Source of the DNA: Candidatus Fimenecus excrementavium
Lineage (GTDB): Bacteria; Bacillota; Clostridia; Oscillospirales; Acutalibacteraceae
Direction: 5' to 3'
DNA: 64,000 nucleotides
Assembly: GCA_018712805.1 (NCBI GenBank)
Contig: DVGI01000027.1
Coordinates: 1-64,000 of the forward strand
The notes under the pieces are model-generated. The model was not told the origin of the DNA. It saw nothing but the letters and a program-made list of their open reading frames with translations, and ran no database searches. Position 1 is the first letter of the stretch; each line of letters starts with the position of its first letter. Below, piece after piece: positions 50,704-60,250 of the stretch. A program made the position numbers and the translations under genes.

Positions 50704-51459
50704 TCAGCCGATAAAAATTTGCACCCAGTAACCGTTGCCGTTGACGACCACACAGCCGAACCCGACTTCGGAAAAATCACCGTTTAAAATATTGGCGCGG
50801 TGTCCCTCTGAGTTCATCCATCGGTCCATAATCTTATCCACACCGAAATAGCCCCAGGTGCCCATGGCGATATTCTCGCCGGCAGTCCTGTAAGAAACGT
50901 CGCTGATTGCCGTGAAGCAACCGCTGCCGTCCGGGCGGGTGTGGGAAAAACAGCCGTCTTTGGCAATTTCAGCCGCACGCACACGCGCCGAAGCGCACAG
51001 GGTTTGATTTAACGTCAACGCGGACTGTCCGTTTATGGCTCGCTGGGCGTTGACCTGTTTTAACATATCGGATTCAAAGCCGGTTTGCGCGCCGGAAACC
51101 GTTTGACTTTGTGCCGGAGGATTTTGTTCCTGCGGTTTTTGTGCTTGCGGTTTCTGTTCTTGTGGCTTTTGTTCCTGTGGTTTTTGCGCCTGAGGCTTTT
51201 TCTGTTCCTCGTTGTTTGTTTTAATCTGTGTAGACCTCTTGGTTGTTTCGGAATTGGTTTTTGTTGTCGGCGCTTTGGTTGCGGTTGTTGTGACAGGCGC
51301 CGTTGTCGTTGTTGTCGGCGCTTGCGTTGTGGCTGCGGCCGTGGTGGTTATAGGCACAGTAGAAGTAGTCGTTACTTCGTCGCCGCCCTTTTGACAGGCG
51401 CACAAAAGCACCGTTAGGCACAAAACCGCACCACTAATCCGAAAAATGGAACCTCGCAT
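50704..51459 (-). CDS. CAP domain lipoprotein with Thr-rich and QKP-repeat stalk
   Basis: 251 residues. Signal peptide with lipobox LLCAC (Cys22), then about 45 residues rich in Thr and Ala, then a stalk of tandem five-residue repeats (QKPQE/QKPQA). The C-terminal 120 residues form a CAP domain (LKQVNAQRAINGQSALTLN; GCFSHTRPDGSGCF; AGENIAMG; HRANILNGDFSEVGFGC). SafA/YkwD-like CAP proteins occur on the cell surface or spore coat. The role is unknown. It is the last gene of the divIVA-like/pcrA operon. Confidence 0.88.
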   Translation of the reverse strand: MRGSIFRISGAVLCLTVLLCACQKGGDEVTTTSTVPITTTAAATTQAPTTTTTAPVTTTATKAPTTKTNSETTKRSTQIKTNNEEQKKPQAQKPQEQKPQEQKPQAQKPQEQNPPAQSQTVSGAQTGFESDMLKQVNAQRAINGQSALTLNQTLCASARVRAAEIAKDGCFSHTRPDGSGCFTAISDVSYRTAGENIAMGTWGYFGVDKIMDRWMNSEGHRANILNGDFSEVGFGCVVVNGNGYWVQIFIG

Positions 51460-51484
51460 GGAAAACGCCTCCCCTAAAACAGAA

Positions 51485-53893
51485 TTATTTTACCAAGCGT
51501 AAATTTGCCATTCGCGCCATGAGTTTTTTCGTGCCGACTTTTTGGAAAGCAATTTCCAAAAGCATATCGTTGCCCATCGGGCGCACGGTAGAAACCACGC
51601 CCACGCCGAACGCTTTGTGTTCGACAGTATCACCCGGTTTAAAGCTCGGAATTGACCCGGAAGAAGCAGCCGGTTTTTTCGTAAAGCCGCGGTTGACGCT
51701 TGAAGAAGCAGGAGCGGCGGAATGCGGCACATTGTGAGAAGCACCGGCGTGTGACACCGTGCCGTAAGTGCTCTTTCCCCCGAATCCATAGCGCGTGCCG
51801 ACCGTTTCCGAACGGTGCATGTCGAGCAAATCTTCGGGGATTTCCGCCACAAAGCGCGACGGGCGGTAATAGTTCGTCGAGCCGTAAATCATACGGGATT
51901 TCGCGCAGGAAAGATACAGTTTTTCTTTCGCGCGCGTAATGCCGACATAGGCAAGGCGGCGTTCCTCTTCGACTTCGTCGTCGATATACATGCTTTGCAC
52001 GCCGGGGAACACGCCCTCTTCCATACCGGGAATAAAAACAATCGGGAATTCCAGTCCTTTGGCGGAATGGAGCGTCATCAGCACAACGGCCTCGGCTTCG
52101 GCGTTGTAATTGTCAATATCGGTAAGAAGTGCAACTTCTTCCAAATAATCGTTTAGCGACCCCTCGGGGTTTTCTTCGGAAAAGCGCACCAAAGTCGCGG
52201 AAAGTTCGTTTAAGTTCTGAACGCGGTCGTCGAATTTTTCCGGCTCAGCACGCAGGCTTTCGACATAAGCGGTTTCGTCCAAAATCTGATTGAGCACGTC
52301 GGCGAGCGGCGCACCCGACGCCGTGTCGGCAATGCGTTCAATCATCGCCGTGAAAGCCTTGAGTTTTTCCGCAGAGCGTTTGAGCACGTCATATTCATCC
52401 GCCGTTTTGAAAACTTCAAACAGCGAAACGCCCAACAGGTCCGCAATTTCATTGGCGCGGGTCACGGTTGTGTCGCCGATACCGCGTTTTGGGACGTTGA
52501 TAATCCGCTGTAAGCGGACTTTGTCGGCGGGGTTGTTGACCACCGACAAATACGCCAGCATATCTTTAATTTCCATACGGTCATAGAATTTATGGCCGCC
52601 GATAATTCGGTAAGGAATTGCGTTTTTGATCAGCGCGCGTTCAATAGGGCCCGACATGGCGTTCATGCGGTAAAGCACCGCGTGGTCGCCGAACGAGTGC
52701 CCTTGCGCGACGGAATCCAAAATCTGACCGGCTATGTAATTGGCTTCTTCGGTCTCATCCTGCGCCGTTTCCAACGTAATTTTAGCACCCTCGCCGTTCG
52801 CCGTCCAAAGATTTTTGCCTTTTCGCTGGCTGTTGTTGGCAATCACGGCGTTGGCGGCATCCAAAATATTTTGCGTGGAACGGTAATTCTGCTCCAAACG
52901 AATGACCACCGCGTCCGGGTAACGGGTTTCAAAGCTCAAAATGTTTTCAATCGTCGCGCCGCGGAAGCGGTAAATGCTTTGGTCATCGTCGCCGACCACG
53001 CAGATGTTGCGGTAGCCGTCGGCAAGCAGAGAAGTAAGCTTATACTGCGCGTGGTTGGTGTCCTGATACTCGTCGACCATAATATAGCGGAACTGCCGCT
53101 GATAGTGTTCCAGCACGTCGGGGTTTTCTTCTAAAAGACGCACGGTGTTGAAAATAATGTCGTCAAAATCCATCGCGTCTGCGTTTTGCAAAAGGCGCTG
53201 GTATTTTTCATAGCAGTCCGCGATTTTTTGCATCCACACATCCTGGCCGGTGGTCTTTTTAAATTCCTCGGGCGAAACGAGCGCGTCTTTCGCGCGGCTG
53301 ATTTCCGCCAAAATCGACTTGTGCGGCAGGAAGCGGTCTTCGATATTCAAAAGCTTCTGACATTCTTTCATCACGCGCTTGCTGTCGTCGGTGTCGTAAA
53401 TCGTGAACCGATTGGTAAAGCCGATGCGGTCTGCGTTGCGGCGCAAAATCCGCACACAGCTTGCGTGGAAGGTGCTCGCCCAAATGTCCTGCGCATCTTC
53501 GCCGAGCATCCCGCCGAGGCGTTCTTTCAGCTCGTTTGCCGCTTTATTAGTAAAGGTAATCGCCAAAATCTGCCACGGCTTCGGGGCTTTGGCACGAAGC
53601 ACATCGGCAATTTCCGGATAAACCGAACGGTCGCCCGCAAGATAGGCGCGCATATTCGCGACATCCGCGTCGTCGGGCGTGCGGTCGGCGTAATCGGAAG
53701 TATAGGCTTCACCGAAACGCAGGAGGTTCGCAATTCGGTTGACGAGCACCGTGGTTTTGCCGCTGCCCGCGCCCGCAAGAATTAAAAGCGGCCCATCCGT
53801 TTGAAAGACCGCTTTTTTCTGCATCGCATTCATGCGTTTAAATTCGTTTTCGATAATTTGTTTGCGCAAAAGTAAAAATTCGTTGTAATCCAT
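51485..53893 (-). CDS. pcrA: ATP-dependent DNA helicase PcrA
   Basis: 802 residues. UvrD/PcrA helicase: NAMQKKAVFQTDGPLLILAG with Walker A GAGSGKTTVLV, DEYQDTNHAQ, VGDDDQSIYRFRGA and VGITRAKEKL. The disordered C-terminal tail ends in a small Tudor-like domain (PGDTVEHKAFGVGVV). It acts in repair and in removing proteins from DNA. Neighbours give no hint of a mobile or defence role. Confidence 0.95.
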   Translation of the reverse strand: MDYNEFLLLRKQIIENEFKRMNAMQKKAVFQTDGPLLILAGAGSGKTTVLVNRIANLLRFGEAYTSDYADRTPDDADVANMRAYLAGDRSVYPEIADVLRAKAPKPWQILAITFTNKAANELKERLGGMLGEDAQDIWASTFHASCVRILRRNADRIGFTNRFTIYDTDDSKRVMKECQKLLNIEDRFLPHKSILAEISRAKDALVSPEEFKKTTGQDVWMQKIADCYEKYQRLLQNADAMDFDDIIFNTVRLLEENPDVLEHYQRQFRYIMVDEYQDTNHAQYKLTSLLADGYRNICVVGDDDQSIYRFRGATIENILSFETRYPDAVVIRLEQNYRSTQNILDAANAVIANNSQRKGKNLWTANGEGAKITLETAQDETEEANYIAGQILDSVAQGHSFGDHAVLYRMNAMSGPIERALIKNAIPYRIIGGHKFYDRMEIKDMLAYLSVVNNPADKVRLQRIINVPKRGIGDTTVTRANEIADLLGVSLFEVFKTADEYDVLKRSAEKLKAFTAMIERIADTASGAPLADVLNQILDETAYVESLRAEPEKFDDRVQNLNELSATLVRFSEENPEGSLNDYLEEVALLTDIDNYNAEAEAVVLMTLHSAKGLEFPIVFIPGMEEGVFPGVQSMYIDDEVEEERRLAYVGITRAKEKLYLSCAKSRMIYGSTNYYRPSRFVAEIPEDLLDMHRSETVGTRYGFGGKSTYGTVSHAGASHNVPHSAAPASSSVNRGFTKKPAASSGSIPSFKPGDTVEHKAFGVGVVSTVRPMGNDMLLEIAFQKVGTKKLMARMANLRLVK

Positions 53894-53908
53894 AAATGCT
53901 CCGTAAAA

Positions 53909-54439
53909 TCAGGTATGAAACAGGTTGCCGCCGTGGCAGTCAATCGCCACGGTCAGCGGAAAATCGGCAAATTCCAGCCGTTTGACGGATTCACAGCCGA
54001 GGTCGTCAAACGCAATCACCTCACAAGAGGTAATGCATTTGCTGGCGAGCGCGCCCGCGCCGCCCACAGCGCAGAAATACACCGCGCCGTTGCGGACAAT
54101 CGCGTCGCAAACCTCTTTGCTTCTCGGCCCTTTGCCGACCATAGCGGCAAGCCCCAAATCGAGCATGCGCGGGGCGTAAACGTCCATGCGCCCGGAGGTT
54201 GTCGGGCCGCAGCTGCCGATTGCAAGGTGCGGCGGTGTCGGCGTAGGTCCGGCGTAATAGACGACAGCGCCGTCAATTAAGTAAGGGGGTTCTTTTCCCG
54301 CGTCTAAAAGCGCCATAATGCGTTTATGCGCCGCGTCGCGGGAGGTGTAAACCGTACCGCTTAAATAAACGGTATCGCCGGCGTGAAGTTCCCCGGCCCG
54401 CGCCTTAATTTCACTTGTATGTAACCGAAATTCTTTCAA
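53909..54439 (-). CDS. Fumarase/tartrate dehydratase beta-subunit-like protein
   Basis: 176 residues, the full length of the class I fumarase beta subunit (FumB/TtdB). LHAGDTVYLSGTVYTSRDAAHKR, AGPTPTPPHLAIGSCGPTTSGRMD and MVGKGPRSKEV are typical. In clostridia it forms an iron-sulfur hydro-lyase with an alpha subunit encoded directly upstream. Here the upstream gene is a DivIVA-like protein and no alpha subunit is in the window. It starts with TTG (54439), with GAGGGA upstream. Confidence 0.88.
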   Translation of the reverse strand: MKEFRLHTSEIKARAGELHAGDTVYLSGTVYTSRDAAHKRIMALLDAGKEPPYLIDGAVVYYAGPTPTPPHLAIGSCGPTTSGRMDVYAPRMLDLGLAAMVGKGPRSKEVCDAIVRNGAVYFCAVGGAGALASKCITSCEVIAFDDLGCESVKRLEFADFPLTVAIDCHGGNLFHT

Positions 54440-54442
54440 TTT

Positions 54443-55249
54443 TTATCCCTCTTTGGGTTTGTCGAACCGATAAACCGAATTCGGCGTAATGTTTAAGTCT
54501 TCGTTAAATTCCGTATTCGGCGGGTAGTGAATGTAAGTAAGCCCGCTGCCGTCGTCGGTTTGGGTAATCCCGGCAATCTCTTCACCGAGTTCGTCGGCAA
54601 TGCGAATCGAAATATCGGGCACGAATTTTTCCGCATCTTTGCGGTTGGCAAGCGCCTGCGCCGCTTTGGAAAGTTTTGCGGAAAGCGCGGAAATATCCGC
54701 GTGGAGGCTTTCAATCGATTTTGTGAAGCTCGCTGCCAAAGCGTCGACGTCGGAAGAAAGGCGCGCCACTTCGCTCGCCTGCTTCGCGATATTGTCGGAA
54801 GCTTCCGTTTGGGTTTCGCTTGCCTTTTTGTTGGCGGCGTTCACGATTTCGTCGGAATATTTACGCGCATCTAAAAATGCGGCGCCGAGCTGGGCTTCCG
54901 AGGCGCGAACCTCTTCGCTCTTCTTTTCTAAGAAAGCTTTCTTTTCATCTAACGTCGAAACCTGTCTTTTCAGCGCTTCGTTTTCCGCCTGCACGCTTGC
55001 AGACTCAGCCACGGCGCTTTGCAGCGCGGCGTTTGTTTCATCTAATTTCTTTTCGGTTTCTTTCGCCTGTTCACACACGGCGGAAAGCTCGTCCACTTTC
55101 TCTGTTAAAGTCTGAACCGCGGCGCCTTTTTCCTGTAATTCTGCGTTCAAATCGGCGATTTGGGTTTTTAACTCCTCGACATATTTCAGCACATCTTCGC
55201 GCTTAAAGCCGCCGAAAATGCTGGTTCTTAAGATCCGTTCGGACTCCAT
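54443..55249 (-). CDS. DivIVA-like coiled-coil protein
   Basis: 268 residues from ATG 55249 (AGGAGG upstream). The N-terminus (FGGFKREDVLKYVEELK) resembles the membrane-binding DivIVA/GpsB domain. A long coiled coil follows (about 35-210, rich in Ala, Glu, Lys), then an alanine-rich helix and a non-coiled acidic tail. It is likely a polar or septal scaffold. First gene of the operon with fumB-like, pcrA and the CAP protein. Confidence 0.75.
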   Translation of the reverse strand: MESERILRTSIFGGFKREDVLKYVEELKTQIADLNAELQEKGAAVQTLTEKVDELSAVCEQAKETEKKLDETNAALQSAVAESASVQAENEALKRQVSTLDEKKAFLEKKSEEVRASEAQLGAAFLDARKYSDEIVNAANKKASETQTEASDNIAKQASEVARLSSDVDALAASFTKSIESLHADISALSAKLSKAAQALANRKDAEKFVPDISIRIADELGEEIAGITQTDDGSGLTYIHYPPNTEFNEDLNITPNSVYRFDKPKEG

Positions 55250-55298
55250 TTGCCTGCCTCCTGTTTTCGCTTTCCTGTTCACTTTAAAATTCTGAAAT

Positions 55299-55327
55299 AT
55301 TTTAGCATATTTTAAAAGTTATCGCAA
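55299..55327 (-). promoter_or_regulatory. Promoter of the divIVA-like operon
   Basis: Minus strand: TTGCGA (55322-55327), 17 bases, TAAAAT (55299-55304). Confidence 0.7.
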
Positions 55328-55389
55328 CTGTTTTTAAAAGCTTGACACGGATATTTTACAAAAGTCTATTTTGAATTTATCGCACAGCG

Positions 55390-55422
55390 AAAAACCCCGC
55401 CCGAAAGCAATCGGACGGGGTT
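55390..55422 (-). terminator. Terminator of the glycan-use operon
   Basis: AACCCCGTCCGA/TTTCGGGCGGGGTT stem (55393-55422, loop TTGC on the minus strand) followed by a T run, just after the MFS carrier stop codon. Confidence 0.85.
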
Positions 55423-55444
55423 CTTCGTCAGAGCATAAGTTCCT

Positions 55445-56932
55445 TTATTCTGTATCTTTAGGGGGAGATACAAAAGCGGCATTGTTTTCAGGGCCTTGTT
55501 CGCCTTTGGCTTTAAGCTCCGCGGCGCGGTTTTTCAGCACTGCTTCGTGGATTTCCTGTTTTCTCGCGCCGGTCAGGCGATAGAAGAAGAACGGAACGCC
55601 GGCGAGCAGCATCATAAGCCCATGGAAAATCGTGTAGAAAAACAACAGCATAATTTTGGTATGCAGCGTTTGATCGGGGTAAACGCCCTCCTGCGGCTGA
55701 ATGTATTGGATAATCGAGCTGTCGCCGTATAAAATCAAAGGCGCCACGCCGGTTGCGATTGCACCGCTGATGGTCGACCCGATGCCGCAAACAAAGCCGA
55801 GACTTGCATCCAAGCGTTTGCGGGTTTTCAGTTCGATGTCTTCGAGGATATCCGCCTGGAACATCGCCGGCAAAAGGTTGGACGCGCCGAACTGCAAGCC
55901 GATTAGGAACAAGGAAAGCACGAACACAATCTGAAGTGCGGACGAACCGGTTTTGAAATAGATTGTGCCGATTGTAAAAGCTAACGTATTGGCAAGCACC
56001 GAATACACACCGGACGCAATGTAAATCTGTTTGGAATTAAACTTATTCAAAAGCGCTTTGACAATCAGCATGCCGACAAACGTGCCGATACCCGTGGGAA
56101 GCCCCAACAGGATGTATTTGCTCGTAGAGCCGAGCAGCGCGGCGGCGAGGAAAATCCCCATATAGTTCGCTATGCCGCGGAAGTTTTTCAAAAATTCGCT
56201 CAAAAGGACAATCCAGGCATATTTGTTGGAGAGAATATCCAAATAGCCTTCAAGCGGGTTTTTGCGGGTGACGCTGTAGGTCACGCGCTCTTTAACCATA
56301 CTGCACGCGAGCAGCATAACACAGGTGCACACCACGGCGCAGGCAATCGCTGAGCCGAGATATTGCAGGCCCTCGTCGTCGGTAATCACGCCGGCGACCG
56401 CCACAACGACCAGCGGCGCGGAATTGCCGATGGCGTTGACGATACCGCGCCAGGTAAACGCCGTGTCGCGTTCGCCGCTGTTCGGGGAAATAACCACCGC
56501 AATGTTGTTGAGCGTGCCCGCAAAGGTGTTGGCGATATTGTATACGACTTGAATACAAATCAAGTAGGCTACAATGATTACACCGGTGCGCGGGATAAAG
56601 CTCGGCGTCCAAAACAAAAGCACAGTCAAAACCGCCGTCGGGATTGCCCAAATGCGGACAAACGGCTTAAATTTGTTGTGACCGTCTTTCGGCGGGCGGT
56701 CGATAATCATCATCAAAAAGAAATTGATGATAAAGCCCGCTATCGTACAAAAAGAATTAATGAAGCCCACCTGTTTGGACTCAAGTCCCAATACGTTTAC
56801 AAGGTAAGCCTGCCGGTAGTTACCGAGCATTCCCTGCATAGTCGTCAGGAAAAAAGTACCCATTAAAAAGATAATCAATTCTCTAGTCGGCACGAGTTTG
56901 TCGAGTTTCTCCCCAGTTTGCTTTTTAACCAA
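55445..56932 (-). CDS. MFS transporter, GPH (sugar:cation symporter)-like
   Basis: 495 residues with twelve membrane segments. GPH-type features: GMLGNYRQAYLVNVLG, GERDTAFTWRGIVNAIGNS and the long cytosolic ends. These carriers import disaccharides, oligosaccharides or glycosides with a cation. It starts with TTG at 56932 after an AGGAA site and is the last gene of the GH31 operon, so it likely imports the substrate split by the enzymes upstream. No other transporter is encoded nearby. Confidence 0.85.
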   Translation of the reverse strand: MVKKQTGEKLDKLVPTRELIIFLMGTFFLTTMQGMLGNYRQAYLVNVLGLESKQVGFINSFCTIAGFIINFFLMMIIDRPPKDGHNKFKPFVRIWAIPTAVLTVLLFWTPSFIPRTGVIIVAYLICIQVVYNIANTFAGTLNNIAVVISPNSGERDTAFTWRGIVNAIGNSAPLVVVAVAGVITDDEGLQYLGSAIACAVVCTCVMLLACSMVKERVTYSVTRKNPLEGYLDILSNKYAWIVLLSEFLKNFRGIANYMGIFLAAALLGSTSKYILLGLPTGIGTFVGMLIVKALLNKFNSKQIYIASGVYSVLANTLAFTIGTIYFKTGSSALQIVFVLSLFLIGLQFGASNLLPAMFQADILEDIELKTRKRLDASLGFVCGIGSTISGAIATGVAPLILYGDSSIIQYIQPQEGVYPDQTLHTKIMLLFFYTIFHGLMMLLAGVPFFFYRLTGARKQEIHEAVLKNRAAELKAKGEQGPENNAAFVSPPKDTE

Positions 56933-56953
56933 AGTTCCTGCACCTGCCCTCTT

Positions 56954-58309
56954 TTATTCCAAAATCAGCGTTGCGTTATAGTCGTCTATGCCGTAATTGC
57001 CGGCGGAATGTTTTAAAATCTCCGCCATATCCGCAAGGTCGCCTTCCAGCGTTTTGATACGTAGCTTTTTAAACACAAAGCGCAAGCGGCGAATTGCCGC
57101 CAACAGCACGTCGCCTTTCGGCGTTCCTTCAACGAAGGTTTGGTTCCCCTCTAAAACGCCGCGCACCAATTCGACAACATAGTTTTTAAACAGCATTTTG
57201 CGAATGGACTTGTCGCAATGTATGCACAACAGCCGCGCTACGCCCCCGACGGTCATTTTGTTGAGAATTTTGCCGAGCGTTTTAAAAACCGGGTAAAGCG
57301 ATTTTTTATCGGCGGCGCCGAATTTCTGCAAAAGCACTTCCGGGTTTTCGCGCATATCCTCGATGATATTTAAAATCATGCTGTCGAACAAATCGTCTAA
57401 ATATTGCTTGCAGTCACGCCCGCCGGTGTCCCAGTCGAAATCCGGCGTGGGAATACTTTCGATTTTTACGGTTTTTCGGTCAAGCACGGTCACAAGGCGC
57501 ATAAACGCCGGGTCGGCGATTGTGGAGCCGGTGCAGACATCGTAAAATTTATTGCCTTTTTCGGTGATTTTTTCGTTGATGCTTTGGTTGTGCATATGCC
57601 CCGTAAACACCAAATGCACGCCCTCGTCAGCGAGCATGGTGGTAATCGCTTCGGCGTTTTGTTGGACCGCAGTCGGAATAATGGAAAAAATCGGCTGACC
57701 GGGCAAAAGCGGATAATGATTCATCGCAATCATCATCTGCCCGTCGTCCCGCGCTTTTTTGGTTTGTTCTTTGATCCATGCAATTTGCCGGTCGTCATAA
57801 GTGATATTTTCTTCACAGTCGCCGTCATTGTTTAACGCGAGCAGGCGCACACTATCGGACAGCTGAACGACATAAGAAAGATGTTCGCGGTCAACGGCAA
57901 TCGCTTCGGAAAAACCGAAGTCGTAATACAAATCGAAAAGTTCTTCGCGCTTTGTGCCCTCCGGCTCGTGGCGGCCGGTCTCGTCAAACGAAAACGGGTG
58001 GTCGTTAAAATCGTGACCGGCGGTAATCACATAAACGCGTTTGCCGCTTTGCTTTAATTTGTTCAGTTCTTCGACGAACGCCAAATGACTTTCTTTTTCG
58101 CCGTTAAACGAAAGGTCACCGGCAATAAGCACAATATCCGCCAAGTCGCTTTCGGCGAGATAAGAAAGGACGGCTTTGTTAATTACTTCCGTTTCGGCAA
58201 AGCATTTTTGCTCGTAGCGCATGAAGCTGTCATACGCTTCACCGTGCGCGCCGAGAGAGTTTTTGAAATAATGGGTATCGGTAATCACAAAGAATTTTAA
58301 TTCGTTCAC
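56954..58309 (-). CDS. Calcineurin-like metallophosphoesterase
   Basis: 451 residues from GTG 58309, which overlaps the preceding stop codon (GTGA). Metal motifs: DTHYF, LIAGDLSFNGE, TAGHDFND (in place of the usual GNHD), MNHYPLLPGQ and FTGHMHNQ. An extra C-terminal helical region of about 170 residues has no recognised family. No signal peptide, so it acts in the cytoplasm. It is the third gene of the GH31 operon; its substrate may be a sugar phosphate or phosphodiester, which is inference from context. Confidence 0.88.
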   Translation of the reverse strand: MNELKFFVITDTHYFKNSLGAHGEAYDSFMRYEQKCFAETEVINKAVLSYLAESDLADIVLIAGDLSFNGEKESHLAFVEELNKLKQSGKRVYVITAGHDFNDHPFSFDETGRHEPEGTKREELFDLYYDFGFSEAIAVDREHLSYVVQLSDSVRLLALNNDGDCEENITYDDRQIAWIKEQTKKARDDGQMMIAMNHYPLLPGQPIFSIIPTAVQQNAEAITTMLADEGVHLVFTGHMHNQSINEKITEKGNKFYDVCTGSTIADPAFMRLVTVLDRKTVKIESIPTPDFDWDTGGRDCKQYLDDLFDSMILNIIEDMRENPEVLLQKFGAADKKSLYPVFKTLGKILNKMTVGGVARLLCIHCDKSIRKMLFKNYVVELVRGVLEGNQTFVEGTPKGDVLLAAIRRLRFVFKKLRIKTLEGDLADMAEILKHSAGNYGIDDYNATLILE

Positions 58310-60240
58310 GCCTCTCGCCTCTTTTCTGAAATCTTCGCTTTTAAAACCGGCATCCAAAGCCCCGCCTGGACGCTGCGGTGGTCCATGCCGCGTTCTTTGG
58401 GTTCTTTGGTTTCAAACCAATCGGTAAAGCAGTTGCGATCGTCGGTTTCCGCCAAAAAGCGGACAATGCATTTTGAAAACCGCTCAATGTTTTCGCCGGT
58501 ATCGTCTAAACACGCCGCCCAAAGCATCCAGTCGGATTTGGTGAAATCCGCACGCGAATCCAGCGGCACGCCGTAACGGTTAAGCTGTGCTTTGTATTGC
58601 TCGCTTTCCGCGCGGTAAAGGGCCTTGTCAAACAAATTGAATTCAAACAAAATGTCCCAAATCAAATTGTATTTCAAGCTCCAGCTTCCAGCGCCGTCTA
58701 AATTGAAGCGGAAATAGCCGTTTTCTTTTGCGAGCGCGGACAATTTTTGCGCATAATCTTTGGCAACTTGCATATCGTTTTGCGATTTACCGAGCGCTTC
58801 GCAGATTTTTGCAAAGCAGGCAATACCCATAACCGCTTTTATCGCAAGATTGACGTTTTTCTCACTGTGCCCGGCAAAATCGTCGGTGCAAAGCTGATTT
58901 TCTAACACCACACCGGTTTTTTTGAGAAACGCCGCCCATTTTTCGAGCAAGTCGAAATTCTCTAATAGCTGCATATCGTCGCCGGTTCTGCAATAATAGG
59001 CGTACGCCATAATCAGCATATTGCCGCACTCTTCCACCGGCATTTGATTTTTCTTTTGATAAATGGAAAAATCACGGCTTTTATAAACATTCTTCTTCGA
59101 CGCGCGTCGGAACAGTTCGTCTTTTAAAGCATAAGCCTGCCCGTTGGCTATGGGGTAAGTCCCAATGTCATGCGGCGCAAAATCCGCCTGCCAAACCGGC
59201 AAGCGTGCAAACGCGAAAATTCCGGTCAGCATCGCTTTGACAAGTTCGGGTTTATAAACCAAAAACATCGGGATTGCAGGATAAGACACATCGACGGTGT
59301 TTACACAGCCGTTCGAGTGACATTCTTTCGAGAGATATAAAAGCTCGCCCTGCTTATTGCGCACAAGCTTATGTGCGGCGAGCACCTGCCGCGCGGCGGC
59401 GGTCAATATAGCTTGATAAGCGCCGCCGAACGCAGCGGCGTCGGAAAGGAGCAAGTCCTCTTGCTGCTGCATTTTCACAAGCAGCATATCATGATTTTCG
59501 CGGCAATAGGCAATCGCCGCTTCGATTGTTTCAAAACGTTCGTGCCACAAGGCTTTTAGGGGCGTGTCAAAATATAAAATGGAATCAATGTCGTCATACG
59601 CCAAAATATTGCCGAACGTAACGGAGCCGGTAAACTCCGGGAAAGAAAAGGCGGACGTGAGCGCGGTTCCTTTAGAGCCGCCGAACGAAAGCCTGCCGCC
59701 TTCTAAATAGAAATACCCCCAGTCCGCCGAAACCCCGTCGCCGGATTTGCTTAACGGTTTTTGGTCGGTGCGGCCCATACGTGCGGCGGTGGTGTCCCCT
59801 GCCGCAACAAGTTTCTTTTCCACCTGTTTTGCGCGGCGGTCATAGCAAAATTCCTCATGCACACAAAGTGTGAGGGAAACGTCATGAGGGGTGCTGTCAA
59901 GCACCGTAAGCTTGTAATCAATAAAGGAGCACGGTGTGGACAAAATATGTAAATCCGCAAAGGTAAGCGGCGTCCAAAATCGCACATTCAAAGAAACAGC
60001 GGCGTTGGAAAACGTATACTCCGTGACATAGGGCGTGACAACCAGGTCTTTCTGCTCAATAACCGCGCCTTTGCCCTTGCCGAGAAAGCGAAATTTTTTG
60101 CCGTCGACCGTTACAAAGCCGGTCAGGCGTTTCGGGATGCCACACCAAAGGGTTGTGGGCGCGTCATACAGGTTTTCACTTCTTGACCAAATGCTGAAAA
60201 AGGGGTCAACGGTAATCAATGGATAAGCGGGAAGTCGCAT
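58306..60240 (-). CDS. DUF4965/glutaminase A-like family protein (possible glycan enzyme)
   Basis: 644 residues. N-terminal DUF5127-type beta domain, then an (alpha/alpha)6-barrel domain: IWSRSENLYDAPTTLWCGIP, VDVSYPAIPMFLVYKPELVK, MPVEECGNMLIMAYAY, GAGSWSLKYNLIWDILFEF, FTKSDWMLWAACL and FTDWFETKEPK. Members are named after fungal glutaminase A, but they occur in glycan-use operons and the fold is that of many glycoside hydrolases. No signal peptide here. Second gene of the GH31 operon; GGAGGACC precedes the ATG. Activity unknown. Confidence 0.82.
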   Translation of the reverse strand: MRLPAYPLITVDPFFSIWSRSENLYDAPTTLWCGIPKRLTGFVTVDGKKFRFLGKGKGAVIEQKDLVVTPYVTEYTFSNAAVSLNVRFWTPLTFADLHILSTPCSFIDYKLTVLDSTPHDVSLTLCVHEEFCYDRRAKQVEKKLVAAGDTTAARMGRTDQKPLSKSGDGVSADWGYFYLEGGRLSFGGSKGTALTSAFSFPEFTGSVTFGNILAYDDIDSILYFDTPLKALWHERFETIEAAIAYCRENHDMLLVKMQQQEDLLLSDAAAFGGAYQAILTAAARQVLAAHKLVRNKQGELLYLSKECHSNGCVNTVDVSYPAIPMFLVYKPELVKAMLTGIFAFARLPVWQADFAPHDIGTYPIANGQAYALKDELFRRASKKNVYKSRDFSIYQKKNQMPVEECGNMLIMAYAYYCRTGDDMQLLENFDLLEKWAAFLKKTGVVLENQLCTDDFAGHSEKNVNLAIKAVMGIACFAKICEALGKSQNDMQVAKDYAQKLSALAKENGYFRFNLDGAGSWSLKYNLIWDILFEFNLFDKALYRAESEQYKAQLNRYGVPLDSRADFTKSDWMLWAACLDDTGENIERFSKCIVRFLAETDDRNCFTDWFETKEPKERGMDHRSVQAGLWMPVLKAKISEKRREA

Positions 60241-60250
60241 ATGGTCCTCC

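Noticed and set aside
51122-51210. Tandem repeat tested as a possible CRISPR or regulatory repeat
   Set aside because: It is in frame inside the CAP protein and encodes the QKP stalk; units are 15 bases and lack unique spacers.
51485-53893. Helicase considered as part of a defence system
   Set aside because: It is a full-length standard PcrA with housekeeping neighbours and no nuclease or partner gene of known defence families.
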